Below are positions 27,877 through 36,322 of a stretch of 64,000 nt of DNA, piece after piece. The stretch's first letter is position 1; every line of letters starts with the position of its first letter. The DNA comes from Allocoleopsis franciscana PCC 7113 (lineage in GTDB: Bacteria > Cyanobacteriota > Cyanobacteriia > Cyanobacteriales > Coleofasciculaceae), in assembly GCF_000317515.1 (NCBI RefSeq), contig NC_019738.1, positions 4,056,001 through 4,120,000 on the forward strand. The letters run 5' to 3'. The notes under the pieces are model-generated. The model searched no databases. It was not told where the DNA came from and worked only from the letters and a program-made list of their open reading frames with translations. The position numbers and the translations under genes are program-made.

Positions 27877-28866
27877 TCAATCAATTTTGGATTTTGGATT
27901 TTGAAGGGTCTCCACGGATGAATCTGGGGGCTGGCAATCAATCATAATCTCTTTCGTTCTAGGTTGAGCCTGTAGGAACTTCAAAAAATTCTGTTGGTTA
28001 AAGCTTCTTGGGTCGCCTCTTTGACCGGAACGATCGACAGCTTTATGAGTTGTAATTCGGTAATCAGGGACTCCAGTTTTGGCGATTAACCAGGCCAGAG
28101 ATTGGTATTGAGCCTTGGTATAACCACTATGTCGTCGGCGATTATTATTACCATCTCTGGGTGTTTCTAGAGATACATGATATGCAAAATTGTTGACCGA
28201 CGGAGGATGTTTAGGACTAGTTTTTACAGTTTCTCGCCCATTTTCACTCTCAAAAACCGAGTTCCCCGCCCCATAAGCTCTCATGTCTGGAGGGACTATA
28301 TAAACAATTTCACCGGAACGCTTAATTAATGAGTGATAGCTTACTTGTTGTGAATCTAGTGGGTGTGGAGTTCGGAATAAATTAATGGCACTCCTAGCTG
28401 AACCAACGGTTTCATGAATCACAACAATGGGAGCGTATTGGGCGGGTTTACCATACAAGTCATTGAGAAAACGTTCTCCATAGTTTGTGGGATGGGCTAC
28501 AGCAATGGATTCGATGGGTTGGGAATTGTTAAAGAGTCTGAAAGGACTTTGTCTATTAATAGGTTCTCCTGTAGATGGATTAACTTCATTGCCAAGTTTT
28601 CTAAAACGGGAGAGGGTAATTGGCTGAAACTCAATATCAGTGAATTGATTCCATGTTTGTTTATTGATTTCTGGCTGTAGAGCACACCTTGAGGGAATAG
28701 CTGGAGCCATATTTTTTCCATCAATATTGGAGTTAGGAGATAACTGATGGGGCACACCAAACTCATTATCACTTACCAATTCTGTTCGCCCCGTCTTCGG
28801 ACTCACAATTATGATTGTTAACCACAAAGCTAATAAGAATATAAGACTTACTAGATATTGTTTCAT
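27877..28866 (-). CDS. Secreted N-acetylmuramoyl-L-alanine amidase (Amidase_2/PGRP fold)
   Basis: A 329-residue protein with an N-terminal membrane-spanning or signal segment (QYLVSLIFLLALWLTIIIV, residues 3-21), then a linker, then a zinc amidase domain at about 140-310. VVIHETVG carries the first zinc His, SYHSLIKRSGEIVYIVP and NFAYHVSLETPRDG are family signatures, and RITTHKAVDRSGQRGDP carries the second His and the last acidic ligand. It should cut the MurNAc-L-Ala bond in the periplasm. In contrast to the peptidoglycan-directed set at 38.6-44.9 kb, this one has a clear export signal. Confidence 0.88.
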   Translation of the reverse strand: MKQYLVSLIFLLALWLTIIIVSPKTGRTELVSDNEFGVPHQLSPNSNIDGKNMAPAIPSRCALQPEINKQTWNQFTDIEFQPITLSRFRKLGNEVNPSTGEPINRQSPFRLFNNSQPIESIAVAHPTNYGERFLNDLYGKPAQYAPIVVIHETVGSARSAINLFRTPHPLDSQQVSYHSLIKRSGEIVYIVPPDMRAYGAGNSVFESENGRETVKTSPKHPPSVNNFAYHVSLETPRDGNNNRRRHSGYTKAQYQSLAWLIAKTGVPDYRITTHKAVDRSGQRGDPRSFNQQNFLKFLQAQPRTKEIMIDCQPPDSSVETLQNPKSKID

Positions 28867-28931
28867 GGACGAATATTCACTTAAGTTTTACTTTTTCAAT
28901 GACGCTGAATAGATGTGAGTAGGTTCCAAAG

Positions 28932-29098
28932 ATGATTCTATCTGGATACGGCTCAATCCCAGCATTTTTGTTCCACCTGCCCCACTTAATGACAGCCAAT
29001 CAGGATTATTCTATCTGGATACTGTTAAATCTCAACGTTTTTGTTCCACTTGTCCCATCTGCCCCACTTAATGACAGCCAATCAGGATTATTCTATCT
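28932..29098. repeat. Direct repeat of about 82 bp, two and a half units
   Basis: The 40-base block from CTGCCCCACTTAATGACAGC to CTATCT occurs exactly at 28977-29016 and again at 29059-29098, a period of 82. The preceding GATTCTATCTGGATAC (from about 28934) and the TTTTTGTTCCAC pieces repeat with small changes, giving a partial third unit. The last copy runs over the stop codon of the HepT-like gene at 29088. Confidence 0.85.
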
Positions 29099-29447
29099 CT
29101 GGTGGTAGAGGTGGTATCAAAGCTTCTAACTGAGCAGTCAACTTGGGAATGCTTGAAGTTACCACAGACCAAAGTTGTTCTAAATCAATATCATCATATT
29201 GATGAGCGATGACATTCCGTTGCCCGATAATGGAACTCCAAGGAATTTCAGGATGCTCTTGTCGGAAAGCCTCAGACATTCGCCGTGCTGCCTCTCCCAA
29301 AATTTCTAGTTGTCGCTCAACTGCGCTCTGAAGTAACACACTATCTAGATAGGCTTGGTAGGATACACCCGTTGTAAATTCTTGAAGGCGACGTGCTGCT
29401 TGTAACATATCCCAAAGGTAGCCAGCTTCGCGATTATTGGGCGGCAT
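29088..29447 (-). CDS. HepT-like HEPN ribonuclease toxin (DUF86)
   Basis: A 119-residue all-helical HEPN protein. The RNase motif R77-NVIA-H82-x-Y84 (RX4HXY) is intact, and the upstream VERQLEILGEAARRMSEAF helix is typical. In the studied type VII systems HepT degrades RNA and is silenced when MntA attaches AMP to the Tyr of this motif. It overlaps the mntA-like gene by 14 bases, antitoxin first. Its last codons lie inside the 82-bp repeat array, so the C terminus may have been replaced or extended by repeat DNA. Confidence 0.9.
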   Translation of the reverse strand: MPPNNREAGYLWDMLQAARRLQEFTTGVSYQAYLDSVLLQSAVERQLEILGEAARRMSEAFRQEHPEIPWSSIIGQRNVIAHQYDDIDLEQLWSVVTSSIPKLTAQLEALIPPLPPEIE

Positions 29448-29748
29448 AGATTACCTGTTTTGTACTCAAAATCTCATAACGCCGGAAGGGATTGCGTAAA
29501 CAATCCTTTTGTACCAAATCAACCTCACGCCCAAACAACGTTTCAAGTTCCTCTTTCATTGCGATAATATCCCACAAACTCCACTTAGCATCCGGAGCAA
29601 AACTTACCAGCACATCCACATCGCTATCGGGGCGAAAATCATCCCGTAAAATAGAGCCAAATAGAGCCAATTCAGTGATTTTCCAGCGTTGGCAAAAAGA
29701 CGCGATCGCATCCTCCGATACCTCAGTTTTTAGATTAATTGCAGTCAT
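29434..29748 (-). CDS. MntA-like minimal nucleotidyltransferase antitoxin
   Basis: A 104-residue nucleotidyltransferase with the complete motif GS(31-32)-x10-D43-x-D45 in LFGSILRDDFRPDSDVDVLV, and a third acidic residue in EVDLVQK. It would act as an AMP- or nucleotidyl-transferring antitoxin for the overlapping HepT gene. It lies 8 bases downstream of the Uma2 gene, so all three may share one transcript. Confidence 0.9.
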   Translation of the reverse strand: MTAINLKTEVSEDAIASFCQRWKITELALFGSILRDDFRPDSDVDVLVSFAPDAKWSLWDIIAMKEELETLFGREVDLVQKDCLRNPFRRYEILSTKQVIYAAQ

Positions 29749-29756
29749 TTAAACTT

Positions 29757-30335
29757 TTACACTTCTGTTTCAAATACAACACCTTCATACAGCAGTTCAA
29801 TCGGACAATTGAATTCAAGGCTTGATAAAGTGATGATATCTCCAGCCATGTAGGGATAATAAAGCCACATTCTTCCCTCTCCCCGACAGTACCGCTCAAC
29901 AGAAATCTTTTCTGAATCAATCATGATATACTCTTGCAAACTTGGAATTGTAAGATAGCAAGTGAATTTTTCACCCCTATCTTTAGCGCTTGTACCAGGA
30001 GAAAGAACTTCGGCAATTAGTTTGGGACTTTGAATAAATTTACGGGCATTCAGGTCTTGAGGGTCACAACTGACAATAACATCAGGATAGTAGTATGGAC
30101 TTTTAGGACTGACTTGCACTTTCACATCTGAAACGTTAGCCCGACAACCTCTAGAACGCACATGTGGACGTAAGGCTGTGTAGAGATTGAGCGCAATGTC
30201 ATTATGGGGAATTGTCCCGCCTGTCATGGCAAAGACTTCGCCGTTGACATATTCGTAGCGAAGGTCTTGTTGAGGTTCCCATTCCAGATATTCCTCAATG
30301 GTTATGTTTTGCGGTTGTTCGGGGATGGCTATCAT
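29757..30335 (-). CDS. Uma2 family putative restriction-like endonuclease (DUF820)
   Basis: A 192-residue PD-(D/E)XK-fold protein of the Uma2 family, hugely expanded in filamentous cyanobacteria. Motifs are TIEEYLEWEPQQDLRYEYVNGEVFAMTGG, VSDVKVQVSPKSPYYYPDVIVSC (catalytic Asp in the PDV turn), and KLIAEVLSPGTSAKDRGEKF (E-x-K-like core near residue 107). The role is unproven; mobile-element-linked nucleases are one proposal. It is the first gene of a probable three-gene minus-strand group with mntA and hepT. Confidence 0.88.
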   Translation of the reverse strand: MIAIPEQPQNITIEEYLEWEPQQDLRYEYVNGEVFAMTGGTIPHNDIALNLYTALRPHVRSRGCRANVSDVKVQVSPKSPYYYPDVIVSCDPQDLNARKFIQSPKLIAEVLSPGTSAKDRGEKFTCYLTIPSLQEYIMIDSEKISVERYCRGEGRMWLYYPYMAGDIITLSSLEFNCPIELLYEGVVFETEV

Positions 30336-30505
30336 ATCAGGATTTTTTCAAGCTTATTTTGATTGTAGCAATGGTGCATAACAATCATTCAATGCCCTAC
30401 ATTGCTATTTTGGAGACGGTATTTTTGAGACCTATGAGTTTGATTTATCCTGCTTTCTATAATATCGATTAGCGGATAATTAAGGATAATTTTTGTCATA
30501 TTTAC

Positions 30506-33500
30506 CTAAACCGTAACCCCTTCTAATTGCTCATCTGTCAACTCATACAACGCCCGTAACTTCTGCAACTTCTCCTCACTCGGTTGCCAAAATCCTCGCC
30601 CATGCGCCTCCAACATCCTACCTACAACATTCCGAAATGCCTCAGGATTTGCCTCTCGCAACTTCTTCGCCATCTCTACATCTAAAGCATAAGTATCCGC
30701 CGCTTGGTCGTACACCCAAGAATCGGTAAAATCAACCGTACCGCCCCAACCGATTAATGCTGTCATCCGTTGCGAGATTTCATAAGCACCACCAGAACCT
30801 TGATTCGCCATCGCATCTGCCCATTTGGGATTCAATAACTTTGTGCGATATTCCAAGCGCAGCAAATCTTCTAATTTTCGGGGTGTAGTATCTTTCGAGA
30901 AACTTTCTACAAAACTAGCGCTAACTTTTTTACCTTGTTTTTGTTCCGCTGCCTTCTTCAATCCTCCCGTATTCGCATAGTATTCCTGAATATCGGTTAA
31001 TCCATATTCCACTGAGTCAATTTCTTGAACAATGCGATTAGTTGTTTTCAGCAATTGGTTGAGGATTTCCGGACGCGCTTGTCCTTTATCTTTCCTCCCA
31101 TAACTAAAGGAATTGCGGCTTTGCCACGTATTTCCCAACTCATCGCCAGATTCCCAGTTTCCATCCACAACCTGGTCATTTACCAGAGAACCAAAATCCC
31201 CAGCCGGGTTGGAAAATAATCGGGCAGAGGTATTTTCTACGCCTTGCGATCGCAACGCCAAAGCATGTTTGCGGATAAAATTCTGTTCCTCCGATTCCTC
31301 TGCCTCTGCTGCCCGTTTGAACAAGTCATCCAGCAATTCAATAATATTGACAAAACTATCTCGAAAAATACCCGAAAGATTAGCTAACACATCAATCCGA
31401 GGATGCCCAACTTCTGCCAAAGATTTCAACTCATAACGAACAATTCTTCCTGTCCCCTCCTTCACAGGTTCTGCCCCCACTAATTCCAGCAAAATACCCA
31501 GCGATTCCCCCTTCGTTTTAATCGCATCCAACCCCCATAACATCACTGCCACGGTTTCCGGATACTCACCCTGTTCTTGTAAGTGCTGGGTAATAATTTT
31601 CTGAGCAATTTCTCTCCCTCGTTCATACGCCGCAGGGGATGGCATTCGATAGGGATCTAAGGCATGAATATTACGTCCCGTTGGCAACACACCCAACCCA
31701 TCCCGCAACAAATCACCCCCTGGTGCAGGCGGAATATACTCTCCATTCAACCCTCGCAAAAGATTCGTCAACTCATCGCTAGTTTGCATCAACAACTCAC
31801 GAATCTTCAACCCCTCTTTCAACCTCTCCAAACCCTCTTCTGTGTACTCTCTTTTCTGGAGTGGTTCAATTCTTCCCTCCGCAATTGCCTCCAACACCTC
31901 TTCCGACAACTCCTCTCCAAAATAAGCCCGAAGATAAGACCCTAATCCCTCCGAATCAGGCACCTCACCTAAAGTATGTAACCCCGATGAAAACAGACGT
32001 TGTTCTACAACCTGCAAATACTCATACAACTTAACCAAATAATCATTGAAAGCATGAACACTAAACATCCGCGCATTCTCCGGCGTAAAAGCCATCCCCA
32101 ACTTCTTCGCCTCCTCAAACGGACAATCTGCCTCTAAACCCGTGTCCACAATCTTTTTGCAAATTATCTCTTTAAGAGCATAATTCTTCTCAGAATCTTC
32201 CCGATATTCTGAAATTAAATCCCGCAATGCCATCAATTCTTTATACAACCCTGCCCGACCATAAGGCGGCACATTATGGGAAATCAGCACACCATAGCCT
32301 CGACGTTTTGCCAAAATTGACTCAGAAGGATTATTGGCTGCATAAATATAAAGATGAGGCATATCTCCCAAGAGAATATCAGGCCAAGAATAACCCGTAT
32401 TTCCTAATGGAGAACCGGGCAACCATTCCACCGTACCGTGCATTCCAAAGTGAACCACAGCATCAGGCTTAAAGTCATTTTGTAACCATTTATAAAAAGC
32501 CGCATACTGAGGATGGGGCGTCATATCCCGTTCAAACATCAGCCGCATCGGGTCACCTGAAATACCGAGGGGCGGTTGTACCCCAATCCAGATGTTTCCT
32601 AATTGAATACCACCAATTTGTAATTCATCTCCATATGTTTTAATGCCCGTTCCCGTGAGGGATTTCCATTGCTTCTCGATTCGGGTAGTGAGGAGGTAAC
32701 CCAGCCATGTTTCTAGAGTTTGGGCATTGACGGTGGAACCCCCCCTAACCCCCCCTTGGTAAGGGGGGAGGATTTCCTTCGCTTTTCTGCTTTGGGAAGG
32801 CATGGAGATTTCCTTAGCTTCCCCTTGGTAAGGGAGGAAAGTTTCTTTAGCCCCCCCTTGATAAGGGGGGGTAGCTTCATCAGCTTCTTTGACGGTGCGG
32901 ATTAATTCTTCGCCATCTTCCGGTAACTCCCCAACGTTGTACCCTTGCTCTTTGAGAGAGTGGAGGAAATTAAGAAGCGATCGCGGTACATTTAATAAAG
33001 CCGCTGTCCCTGTTGCCCCGTACCCAGGCGGGAAGCCATACAGAATAATCGCAATTTTCTTTTCAGTGGGTGATGTCTTGCGTAGGGCAATCCACCGCTT
33101 AATTCGTCCGGTTAACCGCTTCACCCGTTCCGGAATCAGATAGATATCTTCTCCTACCAACCCGCCTAGGGGTATGGGGTCGATCGCTCCATCCAATTCG
33201 GGCAATGCATATAAGACAACACTTTGCAACCCCCCAATTCCCTTGCGTGTCCAAGAGTGAATATCCTGAATCAACAGGGGGGCAGCAACAAAATAAGGCA
33301 CATTTTTAGCCGAGAGGATGCGTTTGGCGACTTCCACCTGCCGCCCCGCCTCCATCGAACCCGCCGGCCCCCCGACTAAGGGAAAGCCAATCGTCGAAAC
33401 AATCGCGTCTACCTCGACTGACTGAGGAGAAAGAGAGGGCGTTTCCACATTACCCTGTTGGCGTTGCTTGGTTTCATGGGTCGATGTCATCCAATCTCGC

Positions 33501-34336
33501 ACGGCAACATGCCCTTCCACGCCATTAATAAAAATCGGCACTGGAATCAAACCCGCGTTTTCAAAGTGGCGAATCAGTTGGGGAATGTAAGGCTGCTTGG
33601 TAACAACATGCTTGCGATACAGCAAGATTCCCACCACTGGCAAATGCCAGGTTTCTGGCTTGGCTTGGCGATACCATTCCAGATAGTGGCGAGGGGATTC
33701 AAAGTAATCGGCAGAGTCGGGATGCAGCAATCCCATGTTGGGGGTTTCTACAGGTGGCGGAATTTCTCCTACCTTTAACCCCAAGTATTTTTCGGCTAGC
33801 GTCCAGAACATTGACGCCACGTTATCCACGCCACCAGCATTCCAATAACCGTAAATAATCAGCCAGTTGCGTAAGTCTTGAACTTTTTTGGCAGGGATGT
33901 ATTTCAGTAGCTTGGGGCCAACTTTTAAGAAGCTGATGTAACCAGCGAGTTTGTCTTCCTCTCGCCCATTGCTGAATTTATCGAGAATGAATTTAATCGG
34001 CTTGGGCATCCCTTTGGGCTTATCCCCAATTTTGAACGCACCGATTTGGGTAAGACTCATTAATTCGAGGGCAGACTCGAAGACGAGGCGAATTGGGATG
34101 GATGAGGTGCGATCGCGCAGCCACAGAACCTGGTCATAATCAAAGATGAGGCTGGCGAAGAAGACTTGGGCGTCTTTGAGGGCTTCTTCGATGACGGCAG
34201 GTTCGGTGGTGAGGGAAGAATCGCTAAATACCCGAATATCCAACTTAGGACAACGCAAAGTTGCCAACTCAGCGGCTTTGCGGTACAAGTCAGCGTTGAA
34301 GGATTCAAACCCAGCAATCAAGACGATGCGTTTCAT
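30506..34336 (-). CDS. Magnesium/cobalt chelatase large subunit (ChlH/CobN family, second cyanobacterial type)
   Basis: A 1276-residue chelatase that would insert Mg2+ into protoporphyrin IX or Co2+ into a corrin with ChlI/ChlD-type partners. The N-terminal DUF3479-like region (1-165) is followed by the long CobN/Mg-chelatase domain: GFPPGYGATGTAALLNVPRSLLNFL, VHFGMHGTVEWLPG with conserved His residues, and DPYRMPSPAAYERG. The opening MKRIVLIAGFES differs from the main cyanobacterial ChlH I know, so this is probably the paralogue often named CobN; the metal is undecided. Residues about 485-535 contain a repeat-derived insert. No cobalamin riboswitch is seen upstream. Confidence 0.85.
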   Translation of the reverse strand: MKRIVLIAGFESFNADLYRKAAELATLRCPKLDIRVFSDSSLTTEPAVIEEALKDAQVFFASLIFDYDQVLWLRDRTSSIPIRLVFESALELMSLTQIGAFKIGDKPKGMPKPIKFILDKFSNGREEDKLAGYISFLKVGPKLLKYIPAKKVQDLRNWLIIYGYWNAGGVDNVASMFWTLAEKYLGLKVGEIPPPVETPNMGLLHPDSADYFESPRHYLEWYRQAKPETWHLPVVGILLYRKHVVTKQPYIPQLIRHFENAGLIPVPIFINGVEGHVAVRDWMTSTHETKQRQQGNVETPSLSPQSVEVDAIVSTIGFPLVGGPAGSMEAGRQVEVAKRILSAKNVPYFVAAPLLIQDIHSWTRKGIGGLQSVVLYALPELDGAIDPIPLGGLVGEDIYLIPERVKRLTGRIKRWIALRKTSPTEKKIAIILYGFPPGYGATGTAALLNVPRSLLNFLHSLKEQGYNVGELPEDGEELIRTVKEADEATPPYQGGAKETFLPYQGEAKEISMPSQSRKAKEILPPYQGGVRGGSTVNAQTLETWLGYLLTTRIEKQWKSLTGTGIKTYGDELQIGGIQLGNIWIGVQPPLGISGDPMRLMFERDMTPHPQYAAFYKWLQNDFKPDAVVHFGMHGTVEWLPGSPLGNTGYSWPDILLGDMPHLYIYAANNPSESILAKRRGYGVLISHNVPPYGRAGLYKELMALRDLISEYREDSEKNYALKEIICKKIVDTGLEADCPFEEAKKLGMAFTPENARMFSVHAFNDYLVKLYEYLQVVEQRLFSSGLHTLGEVPDSEGLGSYLRAYFGEELSEEVLEAIAEGRIEPLQKREYTEEGLERLKEGLKIRELLMQTSDELTNLLRGLNGEYIPPAPGGDLLRDGLGVLPTGRNIHALDPYRMPSPAAYERGREIAQKIITQHLQEQGEYPETVAVMLWGLDAIKTKGESLGILLELVGAEPVKEGTGRIVRYELKSLAEVGHPRIDVLANLSGIFRDSFVNIIELLDDLFKRAAEAEESEEQNFIRKHALALRSQGVENTSARLFSNPAGDFGSLVNDQVVDGNWESGDELGNTWQSRNSFSYGRKDKGQARPEILNQLLKTTNRIVQEIDSVEYGLTDIQEYYANTGGLKKAAEQKQGKKVSASFVESFSKDTTPRKLEDLLRLEYRTKLLNPKWADAMANQGSGGAYEISQRMTALIGWGGTVDFTDSWVYDQAADTYALDVEMAKKLREANPEAFRNVVGRMLEAHGRGFWQPSEEKLQKLRALYELTDEQLEGVTV
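32731..32890 (-). repeat. In-frame repeat insertion inside the chelatase gene (four PPYQGG-like units)
   Basis: Four imperfect units of 30-36 bases, each built on CCCCCTTGGTAAGGGGG-like palindromes, encode PPYQGGAKETF, LPYQGEAKEIS, MPSQSRKAKEIL and PPYQGGVRGG. The DNA is the same kind of C-tract/G-tract palindrome seen between cyanobacterial genes, here read through in frame. The sequence on each side is ordinary chelatase. Confidence 0.85.
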
Positions 34337-34481
34337 GCCCTAAGCCCGGTGAAAGTGTTCCTACTCGATCTTAAGCAGGGACATCAGATTTAAAGAGAAG
34401 TTGCCACCGAGCCAGATTTACTCCCATCCCGCTCTAAAATTACCGAAATGTTGGCAGAATACTCCACCCTCCTTGACAACT

Positions 34482-35354
34482 ATGCAACCTCATAGAGTCA
34501 GTCTAGTACTCATCACCCGGACACTAACGATCACCCTGCTAGGCATAGCCGCTGGGTGTTCCCAGGCTGAGCCGCCTCAAACTACTGTTGTATCGGATAA
34601 GCCGTCTACACCCGCAGCAACAACATTACCAAAGTCATCGGCACCAGCCAAAGCGTCACCTGCGTCTACATCTTTTGCAACACCAGCGCCTCAGGCTGAT
34701 CCCTTCCCACAGGCGATGGACACAGCCATGGGAGCAGCCACTCTCACACAATCGGCTATATGTCAGGATGACTGGAATCTGATCGCTAATCAGTGGCAAA
34801 GGGCGATCGTACTACTCAAGTCATTACCAACTTCCCACCCCAAAAGGGCATTGGCACAACAAAAAATAGCAGAGTATCAGCGTAAACTGGCTTATGCCAA
34901 ACAGCAGGTAGTAGTCGGCTCAAAACCAATAGCCTCTTCAATTTCACCATCCTCTACTTTACCTGCATCCCAGCCACCAACCTCTCCAACTCAGCGCCCC
35001 CCTGCTTCAGTACCATTCCAGCCAACAACACCCTCGACTCAATCCTCTTATGTTTCACCAACAGTAGCTTTAGCAAGGCACCTCCAAAAGATAGGAGCCA
35101 AGATGTACACCACCTTCTGGTGTTCCGCTTGCCGCAGGCAGGAGCAACAGTTTGGTGAAGAGGCATTGAGTTTAATCAATATTATTGAGTGCGATCCTCG
35201 TGGCAAAAATGCACAACCAAGACTCTGCCGCGAATCTGGAATCAGAGCCTATCCCACTTGGGAAATTAACGGTCAGCTCTATGAAGGAGGTATGCCGTTA
35301 GAGACACTGGCTAATTTGTCAGGTTATCAAGGTTCCCGCAACTTTAGCAACTGA
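34482..35354 (+). CDS. Lipoprotein with C-terminal thioredoxin-like domain
   Basis: A 290-residue protein from the ATG at 34482 (MQPHRVSLVLITRTLTIT). The lipobox LLGIAAGC puts the lipidated Cys at about residue 27. A Ser/Pro/Thr/Ala-rich region follows with a short helical block (QDDWNLIANQWQRAIVLL). The last 85 residues form a thioredoxin-like domain with CSAC in KMYTTFWCSACRRQEQQFG and GIRAYPTWEINGQLYEGG, including the cis-Pro. This resembles the thioredoxin part of cyanobacterial VKOR fusions. It lies 42 bases before a CcdA-like gene, so it is probably a membrane-tethered thiol oxidoreductase. Confidence 0.82.
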   Translation: MQPHRVSLVLITRTLTITLLGIAAGCSQAEPPQTTVVSDKPSTPAATTLPKSSAPAKASPASTSFATPAPQADPFPQAMDTAMGAATLTQSAICQDDWNLIANQWQRAIVLLKSLPTSHPKRALAQQKIAEYQRKLAYAKQQVVVGSKPIASSISPSSTLPASQPPTSPTQRPPASVPFQPTTPSTQSSYVSPTVALARHLQKIGAKMYTTFWCSACRRQEQQFGEEALSLINIIECDPRGKNAQPRLCRESGIRAYPTWEINGQLYEGGMPLETLANLSGYQGSRNFSN

Positions 35355-35396
35355 TCTTGTGCACTTTGGATTGGATTTAATACATGCAGTGACATC

Positions 35397-36263
35397 ATGA
35401 GACGCACCAAACCATTCACTCCAAACTCTACTAAACCGAATCTCTCAAAATTCCTATTACCTGCGTTACTCTTCGGAGGAACGGTTCTACTGATTCTGGC
35501 TGCCAGCCAGTTCAATGGAGGGGCTTTATCTGAGGCGATTGATAATTTAGCCTTCGGGCTGGGCGATCGCTATCAGCAATGGTTTGATAAGCAGAGTACC
35601 AATAACCCACTAGTTTTGCTTTCCTTATCCTTTGCAGGGGGTTTAATTGCCAGTATCTCTCCCTGCATCCTATGCCTACTACCTGTGAACCTGAGTTACA
35701 TTGGCACTCGTGAGATTACATCTCGCTGGGATGCCTTGATCAAAGCTGGGTCATTTGTCCTGGGAGTAGTGACAATGCTCAGCCTGTTTGGCTTATTCTC
35801 TTCCTTGGCTGGGGCTGTATTGATCCACTTTCGTGGCTATGTCCAGGTAGTAGTCGGTGCAGTCATTATCGTAATGGGGCTGATGCTCTTAGGCATAGTA
35901 CACCTGCCTCTACCTCAGACCAACTTTAAATTGCCGATTGCTGGTCCCTTCGGCGTTGGGTTGACCTTCGCCTTAGTGAGTTCTCCCTGTACTAGCCCCG
36001 TGATGTTTGCGGTTCTAGCTGCTGCCGCCGCTACGGGTTCCCAAATCCAGAGTGTACTGTCAATGGTCAGCTATTCGCTGGGCTACACAGCGATAATTTT
36101 CTTCGCCAGCCTTTTTACGGGTTTGGTTAAACGAACCCGCTTTTTGTTGAACCACTCTCAAGGAATAGTTCGCTTTGGTAGTGTGGCTTTAATCCTTATC
36201 GGAGGATACTACCTAGTCGATGGTGTTAGCTGGTTTGTCTTGCCCATAATGAGCAACAGCTAA
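35397..36263 (+). CDS. CcdA/DsbD-type membrane thiol-electron transporter
   Basis: A 288-residue membrane protein with about seven hydrophobic segments, six of them in the CcdA core (about 78-288). The paired Cys positions of the family are visible as GLIASISPCILCLLPV in the first core helix and LVSSPCTSPVMFAV in the fourth. CcdA passes electrons from cytosolic thioredoxin across the membrane to outer-face thiol proteins for cytochrome c maturation or disulfide reduction. The upstream thioredoxin-like lipoprotein is the likely acceptor. An N-terminal extension of about 75 residues with one more helix is unusual. Confidence 0.88.
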   Translation: MRRTKPFTPNSTKPNLSKFLLPALLFGGTVLLILAASQFNGGALSEAIDNLAFGLGDRYQQWFDKQSTNNPLVLLSLSFAGGLIASISPCILCLLPVNLSYIGTREITSRWDALIKAGSFVLGVVTMLSLFGLFSSLAGAVLIHFRGYVQVVVGAVIIVMGLMLLGIVHLPLPQTNFKLPIAGPFGVGLTFALVSSPCTSPVMFAVLAAAAATGSQIQSVLSMVSYSLGYTAIIFFASLFTGLVKRTRFLLNHSQGIVRFGSVALILIGGYYLVDGVSWFVLPIMSNS

Positions 36264-36322
36264 TCGATTGATTGCGATCGCACCTGGAGCCGTCTGAATG
36301 AGCAGTAGAACTCACATTAAAC

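Noticed and set aside
34337-34481. Possible cobalamin riboswitch upstream of the ChlH/CobN gene
   Set aside because: No B12-box-like conserved sequence or suitable length on the minus strand.
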